Notes under the pieces: generated by a model
What the model was told of the DNA's origin: nothing
Seen by the model: only the letters and a program-made list of their open reading frames with translations
The model's database searches: none
NCBI GenBank assembly: GCA_016720635.1
Contig: JADKKF010000005.1
Coordinates: 62,001-126,000, forward strand
Source of the DNA: Saprospiraceae bacterium
Lineage (GTDB): Bacteria > Bacteroidota > Bacteroidia > Chitinophagales > Saprospiraceae
DNA length: 64,000 bases
Direction: 5' to 3'
Shown: positions 25,271 to 34,777 of the stretch, in pieces
How positions within the stretch are numbered: position 1 is the stretch's first letter
Layout of the letters: the number at the start of each line of letters is the position of its first letter
Position numbers and translations under genes: made by a program

Positions 25271-26401
25271 TCAAAGTCTTGTTAAGACATTCGGTAAAAT
25301 GGCTTTTTTCCATTCCTCATAATTGCCAGCTAAGATTTGAATTCTGGCCGTTTTTACCAAATGAAGAAAAAAACTGAGATTGTGGATGGTAGCTATCGTA
25401 AAGGCTAACAACTCTTGGCATTGCATCAAATGACGTAAATAAGCCTTGGTGTAAACATTGCTGACTCCATTATCCAAAGTCTCATCGATCATTCCAAAGT
25501 CAGTACGCCACTTTTGATTTTTTATATTAATAATCCCATTCATGGTATAAAGAAGTCCGTGTCGAGCATTTCGCGATGGTAAGACGCAGTCAAACATGTC
25601 GATGCCACATTCTATACATTCTAATATATTGGCAGGTGTACCGACGCCCATGAGATACCTTGGCTTGTCCAATGGCAAATAATCGGTCACTAAATCGGTC
25701 ATTTCATACATCATCTCGGCGGGCTCACCCACAGAAAGCCCACCTATGGCATTCATTGGACGACCTTGATCGGCTATGAATTTTGCAGATTCGATTCGCA
25801 AGTCTTTATAAACAGAGCCTTGTACGATTGGTGAAAGCGTTTGATTGTAGCCGTATTTGCCTTCCGTACTGTCAAAACGCTCTATACATCTTTTGAGCCA
25901 TCGATGTGTCAGATCCATGGACTTTTTAGCATAATGGTATTCACAGGGGTAGGGCGTACATTCGTCAAAAGCCATGATGATATCACCACCAATACTTCTT
26001 TGGACGTCCATGGCGGTTTCAGGCGAGAGAAAGTGCTTAGAACCGTCGATATGCGAATTAAAAGTAACTCCTTCTTCTTTTATTTTTCTTCGATGGGCTA
26101 AAGAATAGACTTGATACCCACCACTATCTGTAAGTATAGGCTTGTCCCAACCAATGAACTTGTGCAGTCCTCCAGCGGATTCTAATATTTGAGTAGTGGG
26201 CCTTAAATATAGATGGTATGTATTGCCCAATATTATTTGTGCATTTACTGCTTCGTTAAGATCTCTTTGTAGAACTCCCTTGACCGTACCAGCAGTTCCA
26301 ACGGGCATAAAAATAGGCGTTTCGATGGGTCCGTGAGCAGTTTGGATGATTCCAGCTCTTGCTTTAGAGCGCTTACTACTGGTCAAAATATCAAATTGCA
26401 T
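25271..26401 (-). CDS. tgt: Queuine tRNA-ribosyltransferase
   Basis: About 376 residues starting MQFDILTSSKRSKAR. Catalytic and binding motifs are in place: TPIFMPVGTAG, LTDSGGYQVYSL with the general acid-base aspartate, the DECTPYP segment, and GVGTPANILECIECGIDMFDCVLPSRNARHG with the nucleophilic aspartate (DCV). It exchanges guanine 34 for a queuine precursor in tRNAs for Asp, Asn, His and Tyr. Upstream ATGs (26416, 26431) fall in the rpsT terminator, so 26401 is preferred. The zinc-ligand cysteine cluster usually seen at the C-terminus is not obvious in LMQCQELLAFTIATIHN, which is unusual. Confidence 0.9.
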   Translation of the reverse strand: MQFDILTSSKRSKARAGIIQTAHGPIETPIFMPVGTAGTVKGVLQRDLNEAVNAQIILGNTYHLYLRPTTQILESAGGLHKFIGWDKPILTDSGGYQVYSLAHRRKIKEEGVTFNSHIDGSKHFLSPETAMDVQRSIGGDIIMAFDECTPYPCEYHYAKKSMDLTHRWLKRCIERFDSTEGKYGYNQTLSPIVQGSVYKDLRIESAKFIADQGRPMNAIGGLSVGEPAEMMYEMTDLVTDYLPLDKPRYLMGVGTPANILECIECGIDMFDCVLPSRNARHGLLYTMNGIINIKNQKWRTDFGMIDETLDNGVSNVYTKAYLRHLMQCQELLAFTIATIHNLSFFLHLVKTARIQILAGNYEEWKKAILPNVLTRL

Positions 26402-26416
26402 AATCGTATCAAGCAT

Positions 26417-26448
26417 AAAAAAAAGCCCCAATCTAAGGATCAGGGCTT
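26417..26448 (-). terminator. Terminator between rpsT and tgt
   Basis: On the minus strand AAGCCC pairs with GGGCTT around a loop of about 14 bases, followed by eight T. It ends the rpsT transcript. Confidence 0.8.
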
Positions 26449-26474
26449 CAGTATATTTTTAAAATAGAAATATC

Positions 26475-26726
26475 TTAAAGCGCAGACACGTGCTTCATCA
26501 ACGAACTCTTAAGGTTCGAAGCCTTGTTTCTGTGGATAGAATTTTTCTTAGCTAATTTATCCACCATAGAGATAACTTTTGGTAAAAACTTTTCAGCCTC
26601 TACCTTATCTTCTAAGGCACGAAGATTTTTGATAGCTGTTCTAGCTCTTTTTTTATAGTATCTGTTCAGCAATCTTCTTTTTTCGATCTGTCTGATTCTT
26701 TTCTTAGCTGACTTATGATTAGCCAT
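26475..26726 (-). CDS. rpsT: 30S ribosomal protein S20
   Basis: 83 residues, highly basic and helical. MANHKSAKKRIRQIEKRR is the family N-terminus and NKASNLKSSLMKHV its C-terminal helix. S20 binds 16S rRNA early in 30S assembly. It has its own promoter (TACCTTTG with an upstream TTG at a 21-base spacer) and a terminator, so it is monocistronic. Confidence 0.97.
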   Translation of the reverse strand: MANHKSAKKRIRQIEKRRLLNRYYKKRARTAIKNLRALEDKVEAEKFLPKVISMVDKLAKKNSIHRNKASNLKSSLMKHVSAL

Positions 26727-26769
26727 AATTCTTTATTATTTTTACTTTGAATGTAATTGATTCGGGGCA

Positions 26770-26777
26770 CAAAGGTA
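26770..26777 (-). promoter_or_regulatory. Promoter of rpsT
   Basis: TACCTTTG on the minus strand, 43 bases upstream of the ATG, with TTG 21 bases further upstream. Confidence 0.65.
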
Positions 26778-26930
26778 AGTAATTATATTTAATTGTTTCA
26801 ATGTTCGTTTAAAAAAAACTTATTTTATATAAAAAAAAATCCAAAATTTGATATCCAAAGATGTGATTCACGACTAAAAATGAAATTTTCACTAAAAATT
26901 AGGATAATATTTTCAAATTCTCTTTTGGTT

Positions 26931-28841
26931 CTAGTGATTCACATCGCGTGTATAATCGACATCTCCTATTTTGGTGCCAAATATAACTATATCTGATACA
27001 TCGGAAAAAATATTGTTGATACGGACCAAAGGTGGATCAAAACGCCAAGAGGCATTATTTACAAAAAAAGTAATTTTATCCAAAAGTAGCTTTTTCAATT
27101 CAAGTACATCAGCCACAGATAGGCGTTGGTCATTAGACACATCGGCAGCCAATATTTTGTCAGAAGAGCTTAAGTTTGTCACACCTAACACATGTTTTTG
27201 GGTGAGTACAACATCTTGTATCGTAATGCCATTTTTGGCTAAAGTATCTCGGGTAGGCAAGATGGTGATGCTGGAACTGAGTGGAATAGAGTCCAATACA
27301 TAATAGCCATTCCCTTGGTAGGTGACTTTTACACCTAGACTTGAGCCAGTCCCAACCAGTAGATTAGGGATTCCTATAGAATCGTGTGTGATGATGCGAA
27401 GTCTTATTTTGGCGTATCCAATAGTATTGGGATTCTCGATGCCGATAAGTGTGTCTTTGCCTGAATTCATAGGATCCAACCACGTTTTCAACCCAGTAGA
27501 GGGAGTCCCCCCGCCATTCCAAGAAATATTAAAAATTCCAAAAAAAGATCTAAAACTAAATGCGCAGTCCGCCCCTCCTCCATGCAATTGTCCTATTATT
27601 TTACTAAAATCATTGAACAATGGAGCTCCCGATGATCCTGGTTGCATCGTGCCTTCATCCCAATCGGTCGAATAATGTGTAAACGGCAAAGTAGGAGCAA
27701 AGCCTATCCATTTGATCGTGTCGGCATAGATATAAGGTTGATTTCGATCGATAGATATTTTCTTGATATCACCAAATGGATGGTGGATCATCGCCGTAGT
27801 TTTTGGGGTAGGGTAGTTTCTTCGATCCCATCCTGCAAAAAATACATTATAACTTGGAGGCACCTTGCTGGATAGTTCTACCAGCATAAAATCGGTACCT
27901 TGATGGTTGGATCTCAATTGGGCACCATAAATTGTCTTCAAAGCAGGTTCCAAAGCTGGATTAAAACATTCTGGAGCCTCATAATTGAAATCAAATCGCC
28001 ATAAATGATACAGTGGTGTGAGCCCATCTTGACAATGATTGGCACTCAGTACGTATGGAGTTCCATCGTTTTTTGTATTGTTTATCAATGCTCCTGTGCA
28101 GAATCCTATCCCTTCTTCGAATACTTCTATGATACGCATGACACTCCTCTGAACATCCCTATAGGGCGCACCACTTGGGCAATTAATGTTTTTATTACAA
28201 AACAAGGAGGAATTAAAACCCAAGTCTCGTTTTTCCAATAAATCTTTGGGTTTTGTAAATTGAGCTTTGGCCAAGGCGCTGTTGTCAAATATTTGATCTA
28301 TTCGAGATATTTCAAAGCTTCCAAAATCTTTGTTTTCAATAGGCTCTGAATAGAAAATGGTTACATTATCCCCACGAAACAAGCCCGGCATGAATTGATT
28401 ACTTTTTATATGGGATGCGTTAAAACCACCCAATTGTTGTGATTTGTCTTCGCTCATCAACGTCAATATTCCACGGTTTCCAAGGCGAATATTGTCAAAT
28501 ATCAAAGCAAATCCAAGTGCATCTTTCATTTGAATATTGAATGCGATTACTTTTCGATCTCCGATGATTTGTACGTGTTCTACATTTTTTGAAGAAATAC
28601 TAACACGCTTTGGCAACGAAAATACGCCATTGGGAAGCTTTTGGTTGTGATCTTGGAATGAACTGTAATCACTGGCTGATATTTGGTAAGTCGGGAAACT
28701 CTTGGAGTCAAAATTGACCAAAGAAGGATCAATTATTAACTCTTGTGCACGGACTGAAAATGGGATAAATAATACCACCCAAAGAAAAAGAATCGCAGAT
28801 CCAATGACTTTTCTCCAAAAATATTCTCTTGATATAAGCAT
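26931..28841 (-). CDS. Secreted trypsin-like serine protease with dockerin-like C-terminus
   Basis: 636 residues. Signal peptide (GSAILFLWVVLFIPFSVRAQ) and a propeptide-like region to about 215. The chymotrypsin-fold protease has histidine in LSANHCQDG, aspartate in GTDFMLVELS and serine in QPGSSGAPLF, as in lysyl-endopeptidase-like proteins. From about 475 comes a beta-sandwich of carboxypeptidase-regulatory type, then at about 530-590 a dockerin-like block (NGITIQDVVLTQKHVLG; ADVSNDQRLSVADVLELKK with D-x-S-x-D...D calcium loop). It ends at GDVDYTRDVNH, without a T9SS sorting domain. The block closely matches residues about 1114-1230 of the large surface protein at 54-58 kb. Confidence 0.87.
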   Translation of the reverse strand: MLISREYFWRKVIGSAILFLWVVLFIPFSVRAQELIIDPSLVNFDSKSFPTYQISASDYSSFQDHNQKLPNGVFSLPKRVSISSKNVEHVQIIGDRKVIAFNIQMKDALGFALIFDNIRLGNRGILTLMSEDKSQQLGGFNASHIKSNQFMPGLFRGDNVTIFYSEPIENKDFGSFEISRIDQIFDNSALAKAQFTKPKDLLEKRDLGFNSSLFCNKNINCPSGAPYRDVQRSVMRIIEVFEEGIGFCTGALINNTKNDGTPYVLSANHCQDGLTPLYHLWRFDFNYEAPECFNPALEPALKTIYGAQLRSNHQGTDFMLVELSSKVPPSYNVFFAGWDRRNYPTPKTTAMIHHPFGDIKKISIDRNQPYIYADTIKWIGFAPTLPFTHYSTDWDEGTMQPGSSGAPLFNDFSKIIGQLHGGGADCAFSFRSFFGIFNISWNGGGTPSTGLKTWLDPMNSGKDTLIGIENPNTIGYAKIRLRIITHDSIGIPNLLVGTGSSLGVKVTYQGNGYYVLDSIPLSSSITILPTRDTLAKNGITIQDVVLTQKHVLGVTNLSSSDKILAADVSNDQRLSVADVLELKKLLLDKITFFVNNASWRFDPPLVRINNIFSDVSDIVIFGTKIGDVDYTRDVNH

Positions 28842-28863
28842 AAAGTAAAGATACTTTACTTTA
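28841..28863. promoter_or_regulatory. Perfect inverted repeat abutting the protease start
   Basis: TAAAGTAAAG and CTTTACTTTA flank a 3-base centre (10-base arms). On the minus strand it includes TATCTTTA, one base from the -7 box, and it touches the ATG of the protease. It could be an operator or an mRNA hairpin at the start. Confidence 0.5.
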
Positions 28864-28900
28864 ATATATTGTTACCAAAGAATTTTAAATATTTATAATA

Positions 28901-30085
28901 TTAGCATTTTTCTATAATAATAGCCGAGGCCCCACCGCCACCATTGCATATCGCAGCGAGTCCTAATTTTGCATTTTGTTGTTGTAAAACATGAACCAAG
29001 GTACAAACTATTCTTGCACCAGAACAACCCAGTGGATGCCCAATCGCTACGGCACCACCATTTATATTGACCTTTGATTCTGGCAGATCATAAGCCTTGT
29101 TGAACGCCATGGTAACCACGGCAAAAGCTTCATTTACTTCAAAAAAATCAATATCTGAAATCGCAAGATTTGCTTTTTTAAGGGCAACAGCTGCAGCTTT
29201 TACGGGTGCTGTCGTGAACCATTCAGGTTCGTGTTCAGCCTCGCCATAGGCTAGGATTTTAGCCAAGGGCTTAAGATTATGTGCTTTCAAATAGTCCTCG
29301 TCGCAAAGGATAAGTGCAGTAGCGCCATCATTGATCGTAGAAGCATTGGCGGCAGTTACGGTACCATCTTTTGAAAAAGCAGCTCTTAATCCTGGTATTT
29401 TATCAAAATTGACATTGCGAAATTCTTCGTCTTCGGAAACAACAAGATCATCTTTGCCTTTCTGAGGTAGGGATATGGGAATTATTTCTTGAAAAAATCT
29501 ACCACCCTCTGTGGCTTCTTTAGCCCTTGTATATGATTGAATGGCATATCGATCTTGGTCCTCTCTAGATATCTCATATTTTGTAGCAGTAGCGTCCGCA
29601 CAGGTGCCCATTGGGGTCAGACTGTAGGCATCTGTCAATCCGTCTTTTTGCAATCCATCCAAAAACTCACTATGGCCATACTTTGCGCCCCATCTCATTT
29701 TAGAGGCATAGAAAGGGATATTGGACATAGATTCCATCCCTCCACTTACTACTACTTGGGCATCTCCCAAAACGATATCTTGATAGCCTAATGCAATGGC
29801 TTTCATTCCACTGGCACAAACTTTGTTTACTGTAGTACATCTAGCTGCGTAGTCGATTCCAGCTCCAACTGCTGCTTGCCTTGCCGGGGCTTGGCCTAGG
29901 TTAGCTGATACGACATTTCCCATATATACTGCATCTACTTGGTCCTTGGCGATATTGGCGGCTGCCATTGCGCCTTGGATGGCTTTTGCACCCAATTCAG
30001 TAGCAGATAACCCTGCAAATTTTCCACCAAATGATCCAATCGGAGTCCTTTTAGCAGCTACAATATATACAGTCTTTAAATTCAT
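28901..30085 (-). CDS. Acetyl-CoA C-acyltransferase (thiolase)
   Basis: 394 residues. The nucleophilic cysteine is in VNKVCASGMKA near residue 90, and the second catalytic pair is in GGAVAIGHPLGCSGARI (His and Cys) near the C-terminus, followed by CNGGGGASA. The enzyme condenses or cleaves acyl-CoA: acetyl-CoA acetyltransferase activity (AtoB-like) fits its length best, giving acetoacetyl-CoA for mevalonate synthesis or ketone breakdown, but a beta-oxidation role is possible. It lies 21 bases downstream of the flavin-reductase gene, both on the minus strand. Confidence 0.92.
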   Translation of the reverse strand: MNLKTVYIVAAKRTPIGSFGGKFAGLSATELGAKAIQGAMAAANIAKDQVDAVYMGNVVSANLGQAPARQAAVGAGIDYAARCTTVNKVCASGMKAIALGYQDIVLGDAQVVVSGGMESMSNIPFYASKMRWGAKYGHSEFLDGLQKDGLTDAYSLTPMGTCADATATKYEISREDQDRYAIQSYTRAKEATEGGRFFQEIIPISLPQKGKDDLVVSEDEEFRNVNFDKIPGLRAAFSKDGTVTAANASTINDGATALILCDEDYLKAHNLKPLAKILAYGEAEHEPEWFTTAPVKAAAVALKKANLAISDIDFFEVNEAFAVVTMAFNKAYDLPESKVNINGGAVAIGHPLGCSGARIVCTLVHVLQQQNAKLGLAAICNGGGGASAIIIEKC

Positions 30086-30106
30086 ATTTTTTGTTCTTTT
30101 TTATTT

Positions 30107-30982
30107 TTAAATATCCTTTAATATGGCATAAGCTTCTCTGATTTTGCCTTCGCCTATAAGTAAACCAGCGTAGGCGGACAAAGTTTCAAAATTGCCTTCT
30201 CCTTTTAGTCTCAAATATTGTTCATCCTTGGTCAAGTAGTTACTTACAAATTCTTCTCCTGGAACTTCTTCTAAGGCTGCTATCTCGGCTATTTGGTTTC
30301 CTCGCAAATATGGATTGGCTTTTATGCTCAGTGGCAGGGTATCAAAACCGACTCCCATTTGCTTAAAAGGTTGATTTATTTTCGAGATACTGCTTCCGCT
30401 TGCCCTAGTATAAAATGCCCTACCCATTCGTCCCATTAGGTCTATTTTGTGCACATCTATCCTATTTTCATCATCCAATACCAAGGGGTCTATATGCATC
30501 CAAACTACGTTGCAAATGATCAAATGTCCAGCTCCTCCTTCTTTGCCCAAGGCTATGATATCCTCAACTTTACACTCCATCTGTACGGGAGATTCAGCTA
30601 CCCTAAATGGTTTGACCAATTTGGATGGGATAGGCGTCAGACCAGCCTTTTCGAATTCACTGATGGAGCTATCATACTCTATCGAGGCCAAGGTCATCTG
30701 CCTTACTATCCGATGTGAAACCACATTTATGACACATTCTTTCGTATCGATGACATTTCTGAGCGTATCCTTTGTGGTATTGTTTTCAACCCTCCTATTG
30801 CTACTAAATACCAGTATGGGCGGATTGCTGCTGAAGGCATTAAAAAAGCTAAATGGAGCCAAATTTTTATTTCCATCCTTGTCAACCGTACTCACAAATG
30901 CGATAGGACGAGGCGCTACTGAAGCCAACAAATATTGATGCAAGTCCTTAGTAGATATTGTCTTCGGGTCTATTTCAAACAT
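30107..30982 (-). CDS. Flavin reductase-like FMN-binding protein
   Basis: 291 residues. The N-terminal half (LLASVAPRPIAFVSTVDKDG, NLAPFSFFNAFSSNPPILVF, then ECVINVVSHRI) is the split-barrel FMN-binding domain of the flavoredoxin/flavin reductase family. The C-terminal 80 residues form an extension (GNQIAEIAALEEVPGEEF). The function is probably an NAD(P)H:flavin reductase or oxidoreductase; the partner is unknown. It is next to the thiolase gene in the same direction. Confidence 0.82.
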   Translation of the reverse strand: MFEIDPKTISTKDLHQYLLASVAPRPIAFVSTVDKDGNKNLAPFSFFNAFSSNPPILVFSSNRRVENNTTKDTLRNVIDTKECVINVVSHRIVRQMTLASIEYDSSISEFEKAGLTPIPSKLVKPFRVAESPVQMECKVEDIIALGKEGGAGHLIICNVVWMHIDPLVLDDENRIDVHKIDLMGRMGRAFYTRASGSSISKINQPFKQMGVGFDTLPLSIKANPYLRGNQIAEIAALEEVPGEEFVSNYLTKDEQYLRLKGEGNFETLSAYAGLLIGEGKIREAYAILKDI

Positions 30983-31018
30983 ATTGACTTTATTTATTTA
31001 TTGGCAAATTTAAGGAAT

Positions 31019-31789
31019 TTAGCAGATAATTAATAGTCCATCTCGACCCAATTCGACGTCATCGGGCAATTGGGGTTGTATCACTTTACTAAGTCCCATC
31101 TTGTGACTCATATGAGTCAAATACGTTTTTTCAGGATTTATAACCTTCACAAGATCAAGGGCTTCTATCAAATTCAGATGCATATTGTGGGGTACGTGAT
31201 GCAGCGCATTGAGTACTAGATGTGGCGTATTTTTGACCAATTCTAAACTTTTGGTCGGTATTATTTTCGCGTCTGTGATATAGCTAATATTTTCAAATCT
31301 AAACCCTAAAATCGGCAAATCTCCATGCATGATCAACAGGGGCATAATGGAGACACCTTTTATCTCAAAACGTTCATAAGGCTTGATTTCATGTACTTCG
31401 ATTTTTGGAGCTCCTGGGTATGGCTCTGGATCGAAAACGTAATTGAACCTCTTCGAAAGTTCATCAAAAACCCTTTTTAACGCATAGATCGGCATCGCTT
31501 TTTTTTGACGATGATTGAATGGTCGGATTTCATCGAGACCAATGATGTGGTCGTTGTGTTCGTGCGTGAGGATGATGGCGTCGAGGTGTGATATCCCTGC
31601 TCTCAACAGTTGCTGCCGCGTATCTGGGCCCACATCGATCAAAATGTTTACGCCATTTTCAGAATAAAGCGCCGAAGTCCTGAGCCGTTTATCCGCAGGG
31701 TCGGTAGATACACATACTTCGCAGTCGCACCCGATGATAGGCACGCCTTGCGATGTCCCGGTACCCAAAAGCATTAATTGTCTAGACAA
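31019..31789 (-). CDS. MBL-fold metal-dependent hydrolase, PhnP-like
   Basis: 256 residues. LLGTGTSQGVPIIGCDCEVC and KRLRTSALY are the N-terminal features of PhnP and similar phosphodiesterases; LTHEHNDHIIG is the HxHxDH metal site; further ligands lie in LLIMHGD and YITDAK. It probably hydrolyses a cyclic or phosphodiester bond. The natural substrate is undetermined. A TACTTTTG box is 20 bases upstream on the minus strand. Confidence 0.88.
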   Translation of the reverse strand: MSRQLMLLGTGTSQGVPIIGCDCEVCVSTDPADKRLRTSALYSENGVNILIDVGPDTRQQLLRAGISHLDAIILTHEHNDHIIGLDEIRPFNHRQKKAMPIYALKRVFDELSKRFNYVFDPEPYPGAPKIEVHEIKPYERFEIKGVSIMPLLIMHGDLPILGFRFENISYITDAKIIPTKSLELVKNTPHLVLNALHHVPHNMHLNLIEALDLVKVINPEKTYLTHMSHKMGLSKVIQPQLPDDVELGRDGLLIIC

Positions 31790-31808
31790 AATAAGATTAT
31801 TTTATACA

Positions 31809-31816
31809 CAAAAGTA
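31809..31816 (-). promoter_or_regulatory. -7 box upstream of the MBL-fold gene
   Basis: TACTTTTG on the minus strand fits TAnnTTTG, 20 bases before the ATG. Confidence 0.5.
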
Positions 31817-31833
31817 AGCTATTTTTAAGATTT

Positions 31834-31974
31834 GGGCATGCCCCCTGCTCTCGTCTAAAGACGACATTGGGGTCGCGTGTTGCGTGGGTTCCGTCTCGCC
31901 TTGCAGTCGAGACTCACGTCCTTCCTCATTTGTGATTCGTCAGGACGAGACCACTCCACCCGCTCATGCGCTCT
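31834..31974 (+). repeat. Dispersed hairpin repeat, copy C
   Basis: Holds the same 25-base core (31872-31896) as copies B and E and the end block CGAGACCACTCCACCCGCTC. GTCTCG...CGAGAC stem present with a different loop. It occupies most of the gap between the MBL-fold gene and hpt. Confidence 0.85.
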
Positions 31975-31997
31975 GTTGCTTTTTTTACTAGGTAGAA

Positions 31998-32543
31998 TTA
32001 TTTTGACAATTGATATAAATCGGCCAAATTTCTGCCCAAGCCATTGTAATCAAGGCCATAGCCAAGGACAAATTTTTTCGGAATTACGAAACCTGGATAC
32101 TCGGTCTTGATATCGTGCATATGTGCTTCAGGCTTTACTAAGAATGCACAAATAGATACCGAAGCTGGATTTTTTGAATGCAAAACTGGCAAAAATGCAG
32201 CCATGGTATTCCCAGTATCAATGATATCTTCCACGATAACAATATGCCTGCCTTCGAAGGGGATTTCATGGGGCATGAATATTTCTACATTGCCCGTAGA
32301 TTCCGTATTGTGGTAGGATTTTATTCTAATAAAATTAACTTCACAATCGTGGTTAAACTGCCTGATGAGATCCGCCGCAAAAATAAACGCACCATTCAAA
32401 ATGACCAAAAACATGGGATTTTTATCGGCATAATCTTCATTCAACCTCGCTGCAATTTCAGAAACCTTTGCTTGGATTTCATCCTTGTTGATATAACCTA
32501 TAAAACTCAAATCACTAACTTGTATTTTCTCCGTATCCGCCAT
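31998..32543 (-). CDS. hpt: Hypoxanthine phosphoribosyltransferase
   Basis: 181 residues. The PRPP-binding motif IVIVEDIIDTGNTM is around residue 100-113, and LNGAFIFAADLIR and LVKPEAHM are the flanking family segments. It salvages hypoxanthine (and often guanine) to the nucleotide using PRPP. Length and motif order fit the HPRT family. It lies between repeat copy C and ligA on the minus strand. Confidence 0.93.
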   Translation of the reverse strand: MADTEKIQVSDLSFIGYINKDEIQAKVSEIAARLNEDYADKNPMFLVILNGAFIFAADLIRQFNHDCEVNFIRIKSYHNTESTGNVEIFMPHEIPFEGRHIVIVEDIIDTGNTMAAFLPVLHSKNPASVSICAFLVKPEAHMHDIKTEYPGFVIPKKFVLGYGLDYNGLGRNLADLYQLSK

Positions 32544-32625
32544 GTTTTCTTTTGATTTTTTTGTTTCTGTTCTTTGAATTGGTATTTAATACAATATTTA
32601 CACCATTAATGTTTGTGCTTTTGGT

Positions 32626-34737
32626 TTATTTATAATTTATCGCCTCTAAAAACTCATCTTCCGTCCAAATTACAACCGTGCCAAGACTTTGTGCCTTGGT
32701 CAGTTTGGAACCGGCATTTTCCCCAACTACGAGTATGTTTAGATTTTTACTCACAGCACTGATGTTCTTCGCACCAGCGGTCTCCGCCAATTTTTCAGCC
32801 TTTTTTCTATCCATACTTAAGCTGCCAGTGAATAGTATCGTTTTCCCAAGCAAGGGAGCATTTTCTTGATCGAATTGATGTGGCTTATCTTCGTCCAGTT
32901 GTCGGGTATTTACACCCAACTCTGCCAATTCTTTCAATAAATTGACTTGAGTTTCATTCGAAAAAAAGCGCTCCATTTCACCCGCTAGGACAGGTCCGAT
33001 ATCTTTGATGGCTGTATAATTCTCTGTTTGCCATTCACAAAAATCGAATATGGATTCGACATATTGAGCCAAAGTCTTAGAAGCTTTTTGCCCCAACAAC
33101 GGTATCGACAAACTATACAGAAGCCTTTGCAGGGGATTGTTTTTGGCTTTTTCAATGGCATTTTTAAGATTTTCAGCAGATTTAGCACCAAATCCTTCCA
33201 GTTCAGCAATCTTGGTATAATCCAAGCGATATATGTCTGCAATATTTTGAATCCAGCCAAGTTCATTGAATCGCTCGATGATGGATTTTCCAAGTCCTTC
33301 GATGTCCATCGCATCCTTAGATGCGTGGTGGATTATCCTCTGGAGTATTTGGGCGGGACATAGCGTGTTTTCGCATTTCCAGGCAGCTTCTGATTCGTTT
33401 TTCTTAAGAACTGAATTGCACGATGGACAATGTGTGGGAAATTGAATCAAAGTTTCGTCCCCTGTGCGGTACTCGGGAAAGCTCTTCACTATATAGGGGA
33501 TCACATCGCCAGCTCGTTCTATCAAGATTGTATCTCCTATCCTTAAATCTTTTGAACGGATAAAATCTTCGTTATGCAGTGTGATGGACGATACAGTCAC
33601 TCCTGCTATTGGAGTGGGCTCTATCTTCGCTACGGGCGTGATGGATCCAATTTTCCCAACTTGAAATTCTACTTGCAAAAGCTTGCTGGTCGCTTGTTTC
33701 GCCTTAAATTTATAGGCTATCGCCCATCTAGGATGATGGGCTGTATAACCGCTTTCTTCTTGCAGCGCGAGGCTATCCACCTTGACAACCATCCCATCGA
33801 TCTCGTAAGCGTATTCATCCCTAATCGACTGCCAATAATCGCATTTGGCGATGACTTCCTCGATTCCTTGGCAGATTATTTCCTTGGTATCTGGGGTTTT
33901 AAAACCAAGGTTGTTAAGAATTTTTATCCCTTGGGAATGAAAGGTCCAGGGCTTGGGTTCGTCGATCCATTCAATATATGAAATTTGGTAAACGAAAGCT
34001 TCAAGTTTTCTTTTGCTTACTTCTCGACTGTCTTTGACACGCAGCGCACCAGTGGCGGCATTTCTTGGATTGGCCAATATTTCAAGGCCCTCCTTTTCAC
34101 GCTGTGCATTGACTTCTTTGAATTTATCTAAAGGGATGAGCGCTTCGCCTCTGAGTTCTACTTTTTTTATACCATACTTTGAAAATAGAGCTCTGAGCGG
34201 GATGGTATTCATCCGCTTAGCGTTGTGGGTCATTTCTTCGCCTAGGGTACCATTGCCCCTGGTGGCCGCTCTAACCAAAATATCTTCATCATAAACCAAG
34301 CAAATGGTGCCACCATCGAATTTTGGTTCTACTGCATATTGCAAGATTTGGTTTTCAGTTCCCGTCCACTTTTTTACTTGGGCATCGAAGTCTTTTAGAT
34401 CATCGGCATCATAACTATTGGCCAAAGATAGCATTGGGCTCAGATGCGGCACCGAATTGAACTCAGAAATGAGATCCACGCTGACTCTTTGGGTGGGTGA
34501 GTCTATTCGTTTCAGCGAAGGATTTTCAAGTTCTTTTTGTTCTAAATACTTGTATAGTCTATCGTATTCATAATCAGCAATTAGGGGACTGTCTTGGATA
34601 TAATATTGATTTTCATGAAAATGTAAAACATCCACCAGTTCGTCCATATCATTTTTGGAAAATGACCCCTCTTGTGATTCAGCGAGCCTAGATAAGAGCG
34701 TTCTTGTCTGTTCTAAAAGTAATTTTTTATCCTTCAT
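32626..34737 (-). CDS. ligA: NAD-dependent DNA ligase
   Basis: About 703 residues from the ATG at 34737 (MKDKKLLLEQ); a frame start at 34773 adds 12 unrelated residues. Adenylation domain: the AMP-accepting lysine is in VEPKFDGG near residue 139. OB fold follows, then a four-cysteine zinc finger (CPSC...CENTLCPA), helix-hairpin-helix region and a C-terminal BRCT domain (GKTILFTGSLSMDRKKAE). It joins nicked DNA in replication and repair. All domains of the standard LigA are present. Confidence 0.95.
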   Translation of the reverse strand: MKDKKLLLEQTRTLLSRLAESQEGSFSKNDMDELVDVLHFHENQYYIQDSPLIADYEYDRLYKYLEQKELENPSLKRIDSPTQRVSVDLISEFNSVPHLSPMLSLANSYDADDLKDFDAQVKKWTGTENQILQYAVEPKFDGGTICLVYDEDILVRAATRGNGTLGEEMTHNAKRMNTIPLRALFSKYGIKKVELRGEALIPLDKFKEVNAQREKEGLEILANPRNAATGALRVKDSREVSKRKLEAFVYQISYIEWIDEPKPWTFHSQGIKILNNLGFKTPDTKEIICQGIEEVIAKCDYWQSIRDEYAYEIDGMVVKVDSLALQEESGYTAHHPRWAIAYKFKAKQATSKLLQVEFQVGKIGSITPVAKIEPTPIAGVTVSSITLHNEDFIRSKDLRIGDTILIERAGDVIPYIVKSFPEYRTGDETLIQFPTHCPSCNSVLKKNESEAAWKCENTLCPAQILQRIIHHASKDAMDIEGLGKSIIERFNELGWIQNIADIYRLDYTKIAELEGFGAKSAENLKNAIEKAKNNPLQRLLYSLSIPLLGQKASKTLAQYVESIFDFCEWQTENYTAIKDIGPVLAGEMERFFSNETQVNLLKELAELGVNTRQLDEDKPHQFDQENAPLLGKTILFTGSLSMDRKKAEKLAETAGAKNISAVSKNLNILVVGENAGSKLTKAQSLGTVVIWTEDEFLEAINYK

Positions 34738-34777
34738 CTGTTTGTTTCTGAAAATATTGCTTATACAATTCAAGTTT

